A stretch of 64,000 nt of DNA from Flavobacterium ginsengisoli (GTDB taxonomy: Bacteria; Bacteroidota; Bacteroidia; Flavobacteriales; Flavobacteriaceae): contig NZ_CP121110.1 in NCBI RefSeq assembly GCF_029625315.1, positions 1,107,501 to 1,171,500 of the forward strand. The letters run 5' to 3'. The notes under the pieces are model-generated. The model made no database searches, was not told the DNA's origin, and saw nothing but the letters and a program-made list of their open reading frames with translations. Below are positions 41,471 through 52,054 of the stretch, in pieces. Each line of letters begins with the position of its first letter. Position 1 is the stretch's first letter. The position numbers and the translations under genes were made by a program.

Positions 41471-44412
41471 TCATTTAATAATCAATTTTTTAGAAACATT
41501 AAATGTATTAGAGTTAATTGTCACAATATATATTCCAGCGGTTAAATGATGACTGATTTTTGAAGATGAACTGATTCTGTTTACCAAAACTTTTCTTCCG
41601 CTACTATCGGTAACTGTTACACTTGCTGTATCACCTGCTTCCAGTGGTGGCAAAACAATATTAAATTCATTATCAATTGCAGGATTTGGATAAATGCTAA
41701 CTACAGTATTCTCAACCACAACTTCAACAGGATTCACTTTTTTCGATGTCGAAGTGTTTTGAAACTGCCATTGTGCACTTTCCCAACTATTTTGACCACC
41801 AAGATATTGTGCAGAACCATTTAGATTTTCAATATGAATCATCGCTGTTGTCTGCCATCTGTTTTTGATTCTTACCCAGGTTGCGTCTACATTTTCAGAA
41901 GACCATTGTGCACTCCACCAGCTAGACTGACCTGCTGTACATTGTACTGCACCAGTTAAATTCTCAATATGCATTACATCTCCTGTACCTACATTTTTAA
42001 TCATATAGTAAGTACCATCAATGGCCACTTTTTCCCATTTATAAGTATTGTCTGCAACTGTTGGACCGTATCCTACATTATTTCCGGCATCATATAAGTA
42101 ATTACCTGTCCATTTGTTTTTAATTGTAAAATAGCTTCCTGTTGCGGCATTTACAGTAATTGCCGCAGTACTCGTTTTATTTCCATCAACTGTTGTTACA
42201 GTAATTGTAGCGGTACCTGCTGAAACTGCAGTGACTAATCCTGATGAATTAACCGTTGCCACAGCTGTATTGCTTGAAGTATAATTAACCGATTTATTAG
42301 TTGCGTTTGAAGGCAAAACTGTTGGTGTTAGTTGCTGTGTTCCGCCTACCGCTAATGTAGCTGATGAAGGGCTCAAGCTCACACTTGTTACTGCTACATT
42401 TGATGAATTTACTGTTATTACAGAAGTAGCCGTTTTATTACCATCCTGAGTCGTTACGGTAATGGTAGCTGATCCCGAAGCAACTGCAGTTACTAAACCT
42501 GAACCACTTACTGTCGCAACACCTGTATTATTTGAACTATAACTTACTGTTTTATTGGTAGCATTTGCTGGAGAAACAGTAGGAGTTAATTGCTGTGTAG
42601 CACCAACACCTAGAGTTACTGCTCCTGGCGAAAGTGTTACACCTGAAACCGGAACATTTGTAGTTGAGCAGTTTGCACCCTGCGTCCATGAAAATGTACC
42701 AATTGCACTAATTTCTTCATTAGTTGTGGCATTTCCGCCTCTATTAGAATAATTCATATTACAATAGGTACCGTTTCCGCTTGGAGAACCTGCAATAAGC
42801 ACAAAATAGCCTCTGCCCCAGTTTCTGTTCAATACATTGTTATTTGGATATTCTTTACCAGTTCCGTTAACGGTTATGTCTTTAAAAGAAAGATTATAAA
42901 TCCCATCTCCTGATCTTTTACTAATAGAAATCGCATCGTTTCTTGAATCTATAATATCAATGCTGTAAAGCTGAACATTCTTAACCTGACTTCCGGCATT
43001 CGTAGCACTAAAAATATCAATTGCCGCCACGGGATTATTGTAGGTATCATTAAAAGTTCCGCAGGCTGTTACGGTAATATCATGAATTTCGTGCATACCA
43101 TCGTTGTTAAATGGTGCTCCCGGAAAATTATTACTTACTCTGATTCCTGCTTCCAAATTGTCTTTGATAATTAAATTGTAGCCTTTGTTGTTTTTTCCTC
43201 CATAAATAGCAAGTCCACAAGCGCGCCAACAGTTTTCTGAAGTATTGTATCTAAATGTATTATTGATACATTCGAGTCCGTCAGCAGACCAAATCGCCTG
43301 ATCGTCGTCTCCATTGTTTCTAAAATTACAATGTTCTACAATTGAATTCGCTGTTCCTTTACAAAGATTGATTCCATCGGCATAATTATTTCTAAAACGA
43401 CAGTGCGATAATGTAAAGCCGTCAGCAATTGCCGGCCCACCAGAATTGTATTGCGCAATCCAGGCACCACATTCAAAATGTTCTGCCCAGATATTTTTTA
43501 CTATAGAACCACTTGTAAAAACCCCATTTATTGCTTTATAAGAATTACTTCTCGAAGCTGAATTTGTTGTAAGATATAAATCTGTGAACGAAATGTTACT
43601 TGCATTGGCACGTAATCCGCCATTTAAACTACTAGTATTGGTAAAATTAATCTGTGTGTACCACATTCCAGCGCCAATTAGCGAAGTGTTTGCTGAACCA
43701 AAATATAATTCTCGGTTAACATTATAAACCCCACTCGGAAGAAATATTTTTTTTCCGCCATTTGCATCAATAAAAGTCTGAAGATCACTTCCGTTTCCTG
43801 AATAAGTTACGGCACCTGCAGGAGCTGTAACAGCTGTTGGCACTGGTTCCATTTCTGCAAAGTCAATATGAACATTACCAGATTCTCTCACCAATTTTAA
43901 TGTTCCGTTTACAGCAATTTTAGCAGGAAGTTTATAACGAACTTCATCAAAACGCATTCTTGGGTTTTGATTCGTAATTCCGTTATTGTTCGGATTTCCG
44001 TTGCTCCACAAATATTCCCAAGACCAAGTTGAAGTCAAAGTAAGCGTTGTAAGCTTTGTGTTGCCATTATAAACCCCGATAGTTCCAGATTGCCCGTCAG
44101 GAACACTATAACGAATTACTAATCCATCGGCAGCTTCACTTAGCGTCCATTGAACGGTCGCGTTTGTGGCAGACATATTCACACACTGCTGATCTGAAGC
44201 TTCTGACTGAAGATCGGCCTGATTGTATGATTTTGCAGTAACTAAAGCACCATTAGACAGTTGGCCTAAATTTGCTTCGTACCTTTTATAAGGTGCATCA
44301 TAATAACCGCGCTGGGCATAGGAACCTGAAGCAAAAAGAAGAAAAAAAGCCATAATGTAACATGGTAATATTGGACTCTTCTCAAAAAAATAAAATGTAA
44401 TTTGTTTCTCAT
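41471..44412 (-). CDS. Secreted GH87-like alpha-1,3-glucanase/mycodextranase with Ig-like, ricin-like and T9SS sorting domains
   Basis: Large secreted polysaccharidase. An N-terminal carbohydrate-binding-like region (VQWTLSEAADGLVIRYSVPDG) is followed by a right-handed beta-helix with YADGINLCKGTANSIVEHC, FRNNGDDDQAIWS and GLAIYGGKNN, a pattern typical of GH87; the Asp cluster is the likely catalytic site. Two bacterial Ig-like (BIG2) repeats, a ricin/beta-trefoil-like lectin domain (FTIKNKWTGNYLYDAG) and a T9SS C-terminal sorting domain (VVSIYPNPAIDNEFNI to NVSKKLIIK) complete the protein. The ORF with the apparent start at 44353 lacks half its signal; restoring one T in a seven-T run near 44383 extends it to 44412 with MRNKLHFIFFEKSPILPCYI before AFFLLFASGSYAQ. 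The family assignment is by motif memory and should be treated as probable. Confidence 0.75.
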
Positions 44413-44789
44413 AAGTTTTGGTTTATTAAATAGTTAGTGCCTTACAAAAAGGCCATAACGAAACTATACTTAAAAAAGAAATTAAGGTAAAAATGGATAA
44501 AAAATCAAGATCTACAAAACGATTTTTTAATTATAAAAACTTAACAATCAACAAAATACATTTTTTACCAAAATAAAAAATCAAGAATCAATATAGATGC
44601 AAATTTGATAATTTAAGGTTCTGAAAATGAGAATATAAAAAAACAATGTTATTTTTTAATCGTATTTTCTCCTAAGAATTTACTTATATATATTTCTCGA
44701 GAATCGTCTAATTAAAAAACTTTATTTTTCTCAGTTTGCAAATTCAGCCAAATCTATTTATTACAAAAACAATACATTTTATCCATAAA
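44413..44789. other. AT-rich spacer upstream of the GH87-like gene
   Basis: About 375 bases with no convincing gene, presumably the promoter and leader of the GH87-like gene. I see no copy of the CAATCGGTTG operator here. Confidence 0.5.
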
Positions 44790-44818
44790 AAAACCAGTGA
44801 ATCAACTTCACTGGTTTT
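44790..44818. terminator. Terminator of the META/DUF4377 gene
   Basis: AAAACCAGTGAA (44790-44801) pairs perfectly with TTCACTGGTTTT (44807-44818). It could act in both directions; it most likely ends the minus-strand gene at 44870. Confidence 0.8.
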
Positions 44819-44869
44819 CTATTCTTTCGTAAATCATCATCTATTTTAAGATGACTTATAAAACTGAAT

Positions 44870-45892
44870 TTATTTTGTAACGCCAAACATCATGACCAAT
44901 CTATCATTAAGATAAAAATTAAGCGTTTGATCTGCTACATCAAAACGCAAGTCTTTATTGTTTAAATACGACAACATTTTTTGCTCTGTTTTATTTGCTT
45001 CTTCATCAATACATGCCATTCTTGTAGACGCTACTTTATCAAAAGAAATATGATCACCATTAGTTTCATAATTTCCAGAGAAGTTGTTGCAACCTGAATT
45101 TCCGCTTACTTTTTTTTCTGCTGGGTTAAACTTAATAGAAGCTTTTCCGTAATCTTGTCCAACATTTTCTAGTGCAATTAGTTTCCAATTGTTTTTTGCA
45201 ATAAAACTCCAAAGTTGGTCTTGAGTTGGTATAGAAAATTCCATAACGACTTTGTTCTTAGTGTTTTTGAACTGTACTTTATTGTTTTTCTTTGCGATCT
45301 TGAACTTTTTGTTGGTGATCGCTGTGCTAAATTCTTTTTCTAATTTCATGCTTTCGTCATCACAAGCCATTAAAGTTCCCATAGGGGAATTGGTCTTAAT
45401 TTGATTTTTTGAAGAAAGCTTCGTGTATTTTACGTTGAAATTATTGCATCCGTTTTTACCGCTTATTGTTCCCGTTTCATCATTAATGATAATAAATGCT
45501 TTTCCGCTGTTTACCTTTTTTCCATTTAACTGAGTTAAAATCATTTTGGTATTATAAATTCCGTTTTCCTTAGTTACAGGCGTTTTAGAAATTATGCTTT
45601 TCAGTTTATATTGGTATGCAGAAGCATCAGCCGGAATAGGTTCTGGTCTTTTGGTTTTCGTAACCAGTATTTCATATCGGTTTCCTTTTTCAAAATTAAA
45701 ACCTTCAATATGATCATAAAATAATTGCCATTCTTTGTCATTATCATACTTTACCTGCAGACATTCCATTGGGCCAATGCCTGTACATGGCACTTTACTT
45801 TCTTTTACAAACATTTTTAAACTTTCCTGACCATATGTAAATGTTGATAATAACACTACTACAAAAACATACATACATTTAAATCTTTTCAT
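44870..45892 (-). CDS. Secreted DUF4377 protein with two META/HslJ domains
   Basis: 340 residues. A signal peptide ends STFTYGQ. The N-terminal DUF4377-like part has VKESKVPCTGIGPMECLQVKY and WQLFYDHIEGFNFEKGNRYEI. Two META (HslJ-like) domains follow, each with the signature GxxGCNNFxxxY: SGKNGCNNFNVKYTKL and SGNSGCNNFSGNYETN, followed by MACDDE and MACIDE. META domains are linked to envelope stress and heat-shock responses. Probably a periplasmic or surface stress-related protein. Stands alone. Confidence 0.85.
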   Translation of the reverse strand: MKRFKCMYVFVVVLLSTFTYGQESLKMFVKESKVPCTGIGPMECLQVKYDNDKEWQLFYDHIEGFNFEKGNRYEILVTKTKRPEPIPADASAYQYKLKSIISKTPVTKENGIYNTKMILTQLNGKKVNSGKAFIIINDETGTISGKNGCNNFNVKYTKLSSKNQIKTNSPMGTLMACDDESMKLEKEFSTAITNKKFKIAKKNNKVQFKNTKNKVVMEFSIPTQDQLWSFIAKNNWKLIALENVGQDYGKASIKFNPAEKKVSGNSGCNNFSGNYETNGDHISFDKVASTRMACIDEEANKTEQKMLSYLNNKDLRFDVADQTLNFYLNDRLVMMFGVTK

Positions 45893-46080
45893 TTATTTTA
45901 ATTTTTTAGAACACCGATTAAGCGCTCTGATTATTCAATGATTTTTTTGCAGGCACGAATTGTGCCACTTTAGAATAAAGGATGTTTTTAACTTTTTTTA
46001 TTATCCCTAAATTACGCTTTTTCTTTAACAATCTAACTACTACATACTAATAATCAGTTCATTGTTTTGTATAAGCAAAA

Positions 46081-46111
46081 AATCATCCTTCTGTTTTAGT
46101 TAAGGATGATT
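46081..46111 (-). terminator. Terminator of the 46228-47603 gene pair
   Basis: AATCATCCTT (46081-46090) pairs with AAGGATGATT (46102-46111) and is followed on the minus strand by a T run. Confidence 0.75.
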
Positions 46112-46227
46112 TAGTAGGATTTTTTAGTGTATTTAAATTTAATCTGTCAGATATTAATTCTATAATAGATTTAAGATCGAATTAATACAGCTGCTCTTCG
46201 AATGTTCAACTGAAAAACTTCTAGCTT

Positions 46228-46974
46228 TTAAAATAGCGACGAAAAACCTTTGGTATATTTTATAAACAAATCGATTGCAACCAGAATAATGATAATTAAT
46301 ATAAGAGCTATAAAATAGGTTTTTCTTTGAGCTCTTTTATCAAATTCAAAAGTTTTGGGATTAATAAAATTCTCTGCGTAAACTGCTGGAGAAATTTTTA
46401 TATGAGGACAAAATAAAGCGGCACCTTGCAAAAAATGAGCAATTAACTGATTTCTATTTTTCGGAATATAAGATAGTCCATTTTCAGCTGTAGAAAAATG
46501 AAGAGGAACTTTTACACCATTTTTAAAACCGAAAATATATCCTGGTGAATATTTTGTTCCAATTTTTCGATCAATATCGCTTACATAAGCTTCTTTGCTA
46601 CGTTCTAAGTCTTTATACAAAATACTTTGAACCGTGCCATTAAATTGGTGATGGTGCAAACCATCTTGATCTACAGCAATCAAAATGACTTTTTTATGCT
46701 TCTGACGTTCGTAATTTTTATAAAGTCCCCAAATACCCCAAAGCAGTAAAGGGAAATAGATAAGATCGAATATCATTTCTCTATTAGACAAACTGCTATT
46801 GTGCTCCAACTGAATACTTAAAGGAACTCCAACAAATAGAGAAAGCATGGCAAGGCATAAAAGTCCAAACAGTAAATATATTACTACTGTAGCGGTGTTA
46901 TTGCGCTCTGAAGATATTCTCGGAAAGTTTTCTTTATTATGAATCATTAATTTTATAAACTCTTGAGGAAACAA
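46228..46974 (-). CDS. Hypothetical inner-membrane protein
   Basis: 248 residues; no family recognised. Two helices near the N-terminus (VVIYLLFGLLCLAMLSLFVG and IYFPLLLWGIWGLY) and one near the C-terminus (YFIALILIIIILVAIDLFI) flank a soluble middle with AVDQDGLHHHQFNGTVQSI. Downstream of the DUF1801/OmdA gene by 14 bases and likely co-transcribed. Confidence 0.7.
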   Translation of the reverse strand: MFPQEFIKLMIHNKENFPRISSERNNTATVVIYLLFGLLCLAMLSLFVGVPLSIQLEHNSSLSNREMIFDLIYFPLLLWGIWGLYKNYERQKHKKVILIAVDQDGLHHHQFNGTVQSILYKDLERSKEAYVSDIDRKIGTKYSPGYIFGFKNGVKVPLHFSTAENGLSYIPKNRNQLIAHFLQGAALFCPHIKISPAVYAENFINPKTFEFDKRAQRKTYFIALILIIIILVAIDLFIKYTKGFSSLF

Positions 46975-46988
46975 GCTGGTATTTGTGG

Positions 46989-47603
46989 TTATTTCTTAGA
47001 TTGCCAAAATCTGTCTTTCCCTTCTGCAATCCACTCTAGCGATTGTGTAATTCTTTTATTTCTAGTTTCATCTGTCTTGGCATCTGCAATCCAAATAATA
47101 TAATTTTTACGGAATGACGGCGATTTGCTTTCAAAAATCTCGATCGCTTTGCTGTCCTTTTTTAATGCATCCATAAATTCTTTAGGAGCCACAACTTCTG
47201 CAGCAGATTTTTCTTTTACAGGTTTAGGTTTAGCGGTTCCGTTTTCATTTAAAATCATTGCCTCTTTGATATATGCGGTTAATATCTCTTTACTTGGCAA
47301 CTCCGATAAGTTTTTGATCTTGTCTAAATAGCCAAATTTTTTGCCCGCTTTTACACTTGCTTGAATTTCCTTGTCTTTCATCAATTCAGCTTTATATAAG
47401 CTAAAAGAACAATGTTGTTTAAAACCTCCCATCATAACTAAATGATCACCTTTATAAGAATAATGTGGTGTTCCCCATTTAATATTTTCTTCTACATCGG
47501 GGCAGGTACTAAAAATTACATCTCGTAAATGGTTTAAAATAGGTTTTGCAAAGTCTGCCATTTTTGCAATGTAAGCTGTAACATCTTTGTTATAATTTCC
47601 CAT
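46989..47603 (-). CDS. DUF1801/YdeI-OmdA family protein
   Basis: 204-residue cytoplasmic protein. The N-terminal DUF1801 part (LRDVIFSTCPDVEENIKWGTPHYSYKGDHLVMMGGFKQHCSFSL region) contains the usual WGTPHY motif. The C-terminal bacteriocin-protection/OmdA-like part reads PKEFMDALKKDSKAIEIF, LSPSF-like SPSFRKNYIIWIADAK and KDRFWQSKK. Frequent in Bacteroidota, function not settled. Intact. Confidence 0.85.
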   Translation of the reverse strand: MGNYNKDVTAYIAKMADFAKPILNHLRDVIFSTCPDVEENIKWGTPHYSYKGDHLVMMGGFKQHCSFSLYKAELMKDKEIQASVKAGKKFGYLDKIKNLSELPSKEILTAYIKEAMILNENGTAKPKPVKEKSAAEVVAPKEFMDALKKDSKAIEIFESKSPSFRKNYIIWIADAKTDETRNKRITQSLEWIAEGKDRFWQSKK

Positions 47604-47800
47604 TGATTGAACTATTTAATTTTGTGATAAATTTTCAAAATGTTTTATTATGCTCTAATACAAAATGTTTTACATTATTTTTTCGAGCTCATAACAAATC
47701 TACTTAATTGATTATTTAAAATATATCCTATTAAAAATATTTTATAAACATTATTTCATACAATCCTTTAAAATTTGGGATGCAAACTTTATAAAAAATT

Positions 47801-47830
47801 AAAATCCCATTTCTAATGAAATGGGATTTT
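47801..47830. terminator. Terminator of the amino-acid permease gene
   Basis: AAAATCCCATTTC (47801-47813) pairs perfectly with GAAATGGGATTTT (47818-47830), 10 bases beyond the permease stop. Confidence 0.8.
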
Positions 47831-47840
47831 AAAAAACTAC

Positions 47841-49265
47841 TTATTTTTTTACTTTAAATATTTTATAAAATAGGAAAAGAATACCTAGCCAAATAGGAAT
47901 CAATTCTACGGATATCTTCATATTTGTCATCCACATGATGGCTAAAATACCTAGTAAAAATGCAAAACAGATGTAATTGCTTACTGGGTAAAATATTGAA
48001 GCAAATTTTGTTTTTGTATTTTCCTCGTCTTTTGCTCGTCTAAATTGCAGATGCGTATACGAAATCATAACCCAGTTAATAACCAAGCAAGAAACTACTA
48101 AAGACATTAAAATGCTAAAAGCTTCTTCTGGCATTATTTTATTGATTAAAATACAGATTGCGACAAAACAGGAAGATATTAAAATAGCATTAACTGGCAC
48201 TGAGTGTTTGTTTAACTTCTTTAAAAACTTTGGAGCACTGCCTTGATCTGCTAAACCAAATAGCATACGTGAGTTGCTGTATACACTACTGTTATATACA
48301 GATAAAGCCGCAGTTAATACAATTAGATTAAGAACATTAGCGATAAGCTTTGTAAAAAAGATTTTCTGGCCAAATAACGTAAATTCCATTCCGTTTAAAT
48401 TTTGAAAAACCATTACAAACGGACTACTATCTGTGGTAATTTGTCTCCAAGGTGACAAAGCAAATAAAATTACTAATGCACCAACATAAAATATAAGAAT
48501 TCTATAAATAACCTGATTGGTTGCTTTTGGAATGTTTTTTTCTGGATTTTCTGCTTCAGCAGCGGTTATTCCAATTAGTTCTAGTCCGCCAAAAGAAAAC
48601 ATAATCAGCGCCATTGCAGACAATAAACCTTGGAAATTTCCATTGGCCGTTTTTTCAAAGAAACCTTTTGGAAAAAAACCTCCATCGTTATACAAATTAT
48701 GAATTGTAGCGTGTTCTCCTCCTGTTCCACTTATTAGCAAATAAGTTCCAAAAAGAATCATAGCAATAATGGCAACTACTTTTATAATTGAAAACCAAAA
48801 TTCTGTTTCTCCGTACACTTTTACAGAGGCAAAATTTAAAGCGTTAATAACCAAGAAGAAAAATAAACTGGATGCCCAAAGCGGAATTTCGGGCCACCAA
48901 AACTGTACATAAACACCAATTGCTGTAAGTTCGGCCATACTAACCAGAATATATAAAATCCAATAATTCCAACCTGATGCAAAACCAGCAAATGAACCGC
49001 AATATTTATAGGCAAAATAGCTAAAACTTCCCGAAACAGGTTCTTCAACAACCATTTCTCCAAGTTGTCTCATTATAAAAAAAGCGATAATTCCGGCAAT
49101 AGCATATCCTAAAATAACAGACGGTCCCGCTAAAACGGCTGCTGGCCCAATGCCAAGGAAAAGGCCTGTTCCTATAGATCCGCCTAAGGCGATTAACTGA
49201 ATATGTCGATTAGTGAGTCCACGTTTAAGCTGAGTCTCTTCTGCAGCATCATGATTATTTTTCAC
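47841..49265 (-). CDS. APC-family amino-acid permease
   Basis: 474-residue inner-membrane permease, intact, 12 predicted helices. The signature LTNRHIQLIALGGSIGTGLF and VSGSFSYFAYKYCGSFAGFASGWNYW are typical of the AAT subfamily (proline, GABA, asparagine, aromatic permeases), as are GLELIGITAAEAENPEKNIPKA and FALSPWRQ. Substrate not assigned. Stands alone, with its own terminator. Confidence 0.92.
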   Translation of the reverse strand: MKNNHDAAEETQLKRGLTNRHIQLIALGGSIGTGLFLGIGPAAVLAGPSVILGYAIAGIIAFFIMRQLGEMVVEEPVSGSFSYFAYKYCGSFAGFASGWNYWILYILVSMAELTAIGVYVQFWWPEIPLWASSLFFFLVINALNFASVKVYGETEFWFSIIKVVAIIAMILFGTYLLISGTGGEHATIHNLYNDGGFFPKGFFEKTANGNFQGLLSAMALIMFSFGGLELIGITAAEAENPEKNIPKATNQVIYRILIFYVGALVILFALSPWRQITTDSSPFVMVFQNLNGMEFTLFGQKIFFTKLIANVLNLIVLTAALSVYNSSVYSNSRMLFGLADQGSAPKFLKKLNKHSVPVNAILISSCFVAICILINKIMPEEAFSILMSLVVSCLVINWVMISYTHLQFRRAKDEENTKTKFASIFYPVSNYICFAFLLGILAIMWMTNMKISVELIPIWLGILFLFYKIFKVKK

Positions 49266-49351
49266 AGATTAGATTTTAAAAGGATTTAAATGTTTTTGGA
49301 AATGTACAAAAAGCGAAGATAACTTAAAAAAGGAATCGTACAAAGAGTTTG

Positions 49352-49728
49352 TTAGAATACAAAAACACAAATAAAGAATAATAAAATACTAAAAATAATG
49401 TACCTCAAAATATATTTACCGTTATGAGCCTCGTATTTTTCTAATAGCTTCTCGTATCTATTATTAAAAAACAAAATAAAATAATTGGCTAAAAATGCTG
49501 GAATAACAAAATACATTAATGCTTCTCTTTTTATCGTTAAGCTTTTTTTTCATAAAAATCGCCCAATTCTAAAGGTAATATGCTTTTCAAAATTATAGCA
49601 ATTGTCATAAAATTGATGCATAAAAAAGCGCTCATATACATTATGGTATTAAATTTCCAAAAACCATTATTTGCAATCTTAGATTGTACAACTGCATCTA
49701 CACAAATCTTATCGTAAATTTTTATCAT
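49352..49728 (-). CDS. Small membrane protein (frameshift in an eight-A run near 49547)
   Basis: About 125 residues once one base is restored; no family recognised. The first ORF, 63 residues (MIKIYDKICVDAVVQSK), ends in a homopolymer; the second frame continues SLTIKREALMYFVIPAFLANYF, NNRYEKLLEKYEAHNG and a last helix IIFSILLFFICVFVF. Three membrane segments in total. The join is inferred, not proved. Confidence 0.5.
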
Positions 49729-49811
49729 TCTTAAAAACTCATTTTAAATACATTTTAAGGTTGCTTCTCTATTGCAACAATTTATATATCAACAATAAAC
49801 GATAAGTAGTT

Positions 49812-50450
49812 TTAGGATTTGAGTGGGCCTGATGGAAAATTAGAAACGCTAGAAATCAATGCCAAAGGCTCAACATAATTTGGATTTTTACTGATCTTTC
49901 CATCTTTGATAACGTAAGGATGCGTAAGCAATATATCTGTAAGTGTGCTTTGGCTAAAGCTATTGATATCATACATGCAGATTAAAGATACAGAGTGTTT
50001 TGGAGTAAGTAAATTTAGACTGGCCTCATATTCTAAGAGTTCGTCAGTTCCAGGCAAATTCTTGAGCGCCCATACCATATCACCGCAAGCTCTTGTACTT
50101 TCGTAACCAGCTCTTGAAGCCGATAATAAAGTTTGTTCTAGCATTTTATACATTTTTTCAGTCGCAAAAGTGCCATCCTTAATGTATGTATTTTCAGAAG
50201 CCAGAACTTCAAATTGACCACTCGAAAGTTTTTCGGTAATAGATACTCCATTATTGGTAAGGCAACGGCAATGTTCACTATGACGATTTCCTTCAAGAAT
50301 GTTAATTACTTTTTCATTCTTTTCTAATCCTTCCAAAATGTACGGAATGATTACCTCATATTGCTGTTCTTTGGAATCGAAAAAACCGCAAATGTGCATT
50401 GGAGCCGACAAAGATTCTCCACAGACTGAAAAAGATGTTTGTTTATTCAT
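49812..50450 (-). CDS. MEDS-domain protein (DcmR-like sensory domain)
   Basis: 212 residues. HICGFFDSKEQQYEVIIPYILEGLEKNEKVINIL resembles the N-terminus of MEDS domains, which are related to RecA/KaiC-like sensory modules; SRAGYESTRACGDMVWAL and CMYDINSFSQSTLTDILLTHPYVI complete the domain. No DNA-binding or kinase domain is attached. Co-oriented with, and 46 bases downstream of, the DUF1826-like gene. Confidence 0.8.
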   Translation of the reverse strand: MNKQTSFSVCGESLSAPMHICGFFDSKEQQYEVIIPYILEGLEKNEKVINILEGNRHSEHCRCLTNNGVSITEKLSSGQFEVLASENTYIKDGTFATEKMYKMLEQTLLSASRAGYESTRACGDMVWALKNLPGTDELLEYEASLNLLTPKHSVSLICMYDINSFSQSTLTDILLTHPYVIKDGKISKNPNYVEPLALISSVSNFPSGPLKS

Positions 50451-50496
50451 ACATCAAATATATATAATTAATTTTCGTCAGTGCAATTTTTCTCTT

Positions 50497-51195
50497 TTAA
50501 CAAATCAACAAAAGTCTATATTCGCCATCATTTTCCTTTGGCGCTCTATGAATACAAGGCTGTACTTGCTGTTTTGGATGATCAACAGCCAAACGCCAAA
50601 GATGCATTTGCCCTAAATTAATGGGTTCTGCATCTTTCTGAAGCTGATAATGCAAATCAAAGTAGTTCTCTTTTAAAAAGTCTTCGAACTCTGCTTCTGC
50701 TCCATCATGCAATTCTTTTAGTTTTGTTCTAATTTCTGGAATTAGAATTTTCTGCTTTGCTTGATCATTAGCTACAATATCGCTTGCTGCTCCGTGATAG
50801 GTACACAAAAAAGTATCTGTTGCAATTGGAGAACGATCGACGTGAAATGAATATACATCAGTAGATATGAAATCAAACTCGTCGTCGCGTTCGTAGCACT
50901 TTAATAAATTGAGAGAAGGCGAAGCTCCAAAATCAGTTAACAATTGCAAATCGTTTAAGATAATTTCCCTTGCTATATTTCCTTTTTCTGATAATTGAAG
51001 CGCGATTAAGTCTTCTGGAAATACTTCTGTTATATTTTCTTTTAAAATCAATTGGTTTACAATCTCTTGAAAATCGCCATCCAAATTTCTGTACCAGCAT
51101 AACGCATTCATTTCTCCTTTGAAATCGGTATTTATAAGCTCAGAGAAAGTAGAGACTACACCTATTTGGCTGTTGGAAGAAAATGCATTATTCAT
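50497..51195 (-). CDS. DUF1826-like protein
   Basis: About 232 residues with start at 51195 (MNNAFSSNSQIGVV); the ORF opens further upstream at 51237 but the extra residues are not needed. YSFHVDRSPIATDTFLCTYHG and the later PCIHRAPKENDGEYRLLLI fit the DUF1826 family. Cytoplasmic. The family is sometimes found near metal or zinc metabolism genes, but no such gene is seen here. Tentative. Confidence 0.55.
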   Translation of the reverse strand: MNNAFSSNSQIGVVSTFSELINTDFKGEMNALCWYRNLDGDFQEIVNQLILKENITEVFPEDLIALQLSEKGNIAREIILNDLQLLTDFGASPSLNLLKCYERDDEFDFISTDVYSFHVDRSPIATDTFLCTYHGAASDIVANDQAKQKILIPEIRTKLKELHDGAEAEFEDFLKENYFDLHYQLQKDAEPINLGQMHLWRLAVDHPKQQVQPCIHRAPKENDGEYRLLLIC

Positions 51196-51407
51196 AATTT
51201 GGATATTAAGATCAATTACAAAAATATGCAATAGCAATTACTTTTAAAATCTTTACACTTCTAATTTCATGTATTCGATTGCCATAGCTTTTCAATCGTA
51301 AATAACCATGAAATCAGGTATTGCTTTCTGCTTTTGAGGTTGGTAAATTTGCTATGAACTCAAAAAAATATATGATGAAATGTAGTAATATCGATGATTT
51401 TAAAGCA

Positions 51408-51980
51408 ATGAAATCATTTTCTTTTAAAAATAAAACAGTACATTTTGCAAAACAGCTTTTTTATGTTTCCATTCTTTCGATACTTTTCTCAGCTTGTTCG
51501 AGCAATGACAATGAATCGAATAACAATCAATCTGAATATTATTTTAAAGCCACTTTAGACGGCCGCAAAATAAATTATTATGATGCCAATTTTCAGTTCA
51601 GCGGTAATAATGGACGTTTTGAACACATTATAATTGGAGGATTTGAAACACCGCATCCTAAAACTCCTGGCCAGCTCGCGCCCAACTCATTAGATTTTGA
51701 AATATGGAGAACAGGAGGAAATATTGCTGAAGGAACTTATTCTACTCCTCTCGAACCAGAAATGATTGCTCGATATGCTGTTCAAACAAAAGAGGGAACT
51801 ATTGTTTATAACACTTCAATTGCTGATGACGTTTTTACAGTAAAAATTGAATCTATTAGCGAAAAAGGCATTAAAGGTACATTTTCTGGAAAGCTAAGAA
51901 ATATGGATTCAGGAGTAGTCGTAGAAGTTACGGAAGGATCTTTTTATCTTCCTGATTCAGTTTTAGTTAATCCATCATAA
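51408..51980 (+). CDS. Hypothetical lipoprotein
   Basis: About 190 residues with start at 51408 (MKSFSFKNKTVHFAKQ); the ORF opens at 51321 but only this start places the lipoprotein signal (VSILSILFSACSS) correctly. The mature part YYFKATLDGRKINYYDANFQF to GTFSGKLRNMDSGVVVEVTEGSFYLP resembles small lipoproteins with a beta-sandwich (DUF5025/6252-like), seen often in Bacteroidota. Function unknown. Confidence 0.7.
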   Translation: MKSFSFKNKTVHFAKQLFYVSILSILFSACSSNDNESNNNQSEYYFKATLDGRKINYYDANFQFSGNNGRFEHIIIGGFETPHPKTPGQLAPNSLDFEIWRTGGNIAEGTYSTPLEPEMIARYAVQTKEGTIVYNTSIADDVFTVKIESISEKGIKGTFSGKLRNMDSGVVVEVTEGSFYLPDSVLVNPS

Positions 51981-51995
51981 AATCTTCAAAAAAGA

Positions 51996-52022
51996 AAAGG
52001 TGTTTGAACTTCAAACACCTTT
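51996..52022. terminator. Bidirectional terminator between convergent genes
   Basis: AAAGGTGTTTGA (51996-52007) pairs perfectly with TCAAACACCTTT (52011-52022), between the lipoprotein and aldehyde dehydrogenase stops. Confidence 0.85.
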
Positions 52023-52054
52023 CTTTCGCTTTTACTATTTTATCTCTTTAAAGC

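Noticed and set aside
44870..49265. Defence island next to the effector array
   Set aside because: META, DUF1801, permease and similar genes are ordinary housekeeping or stress genes with no restriction, nuclease or abortive-infection features.
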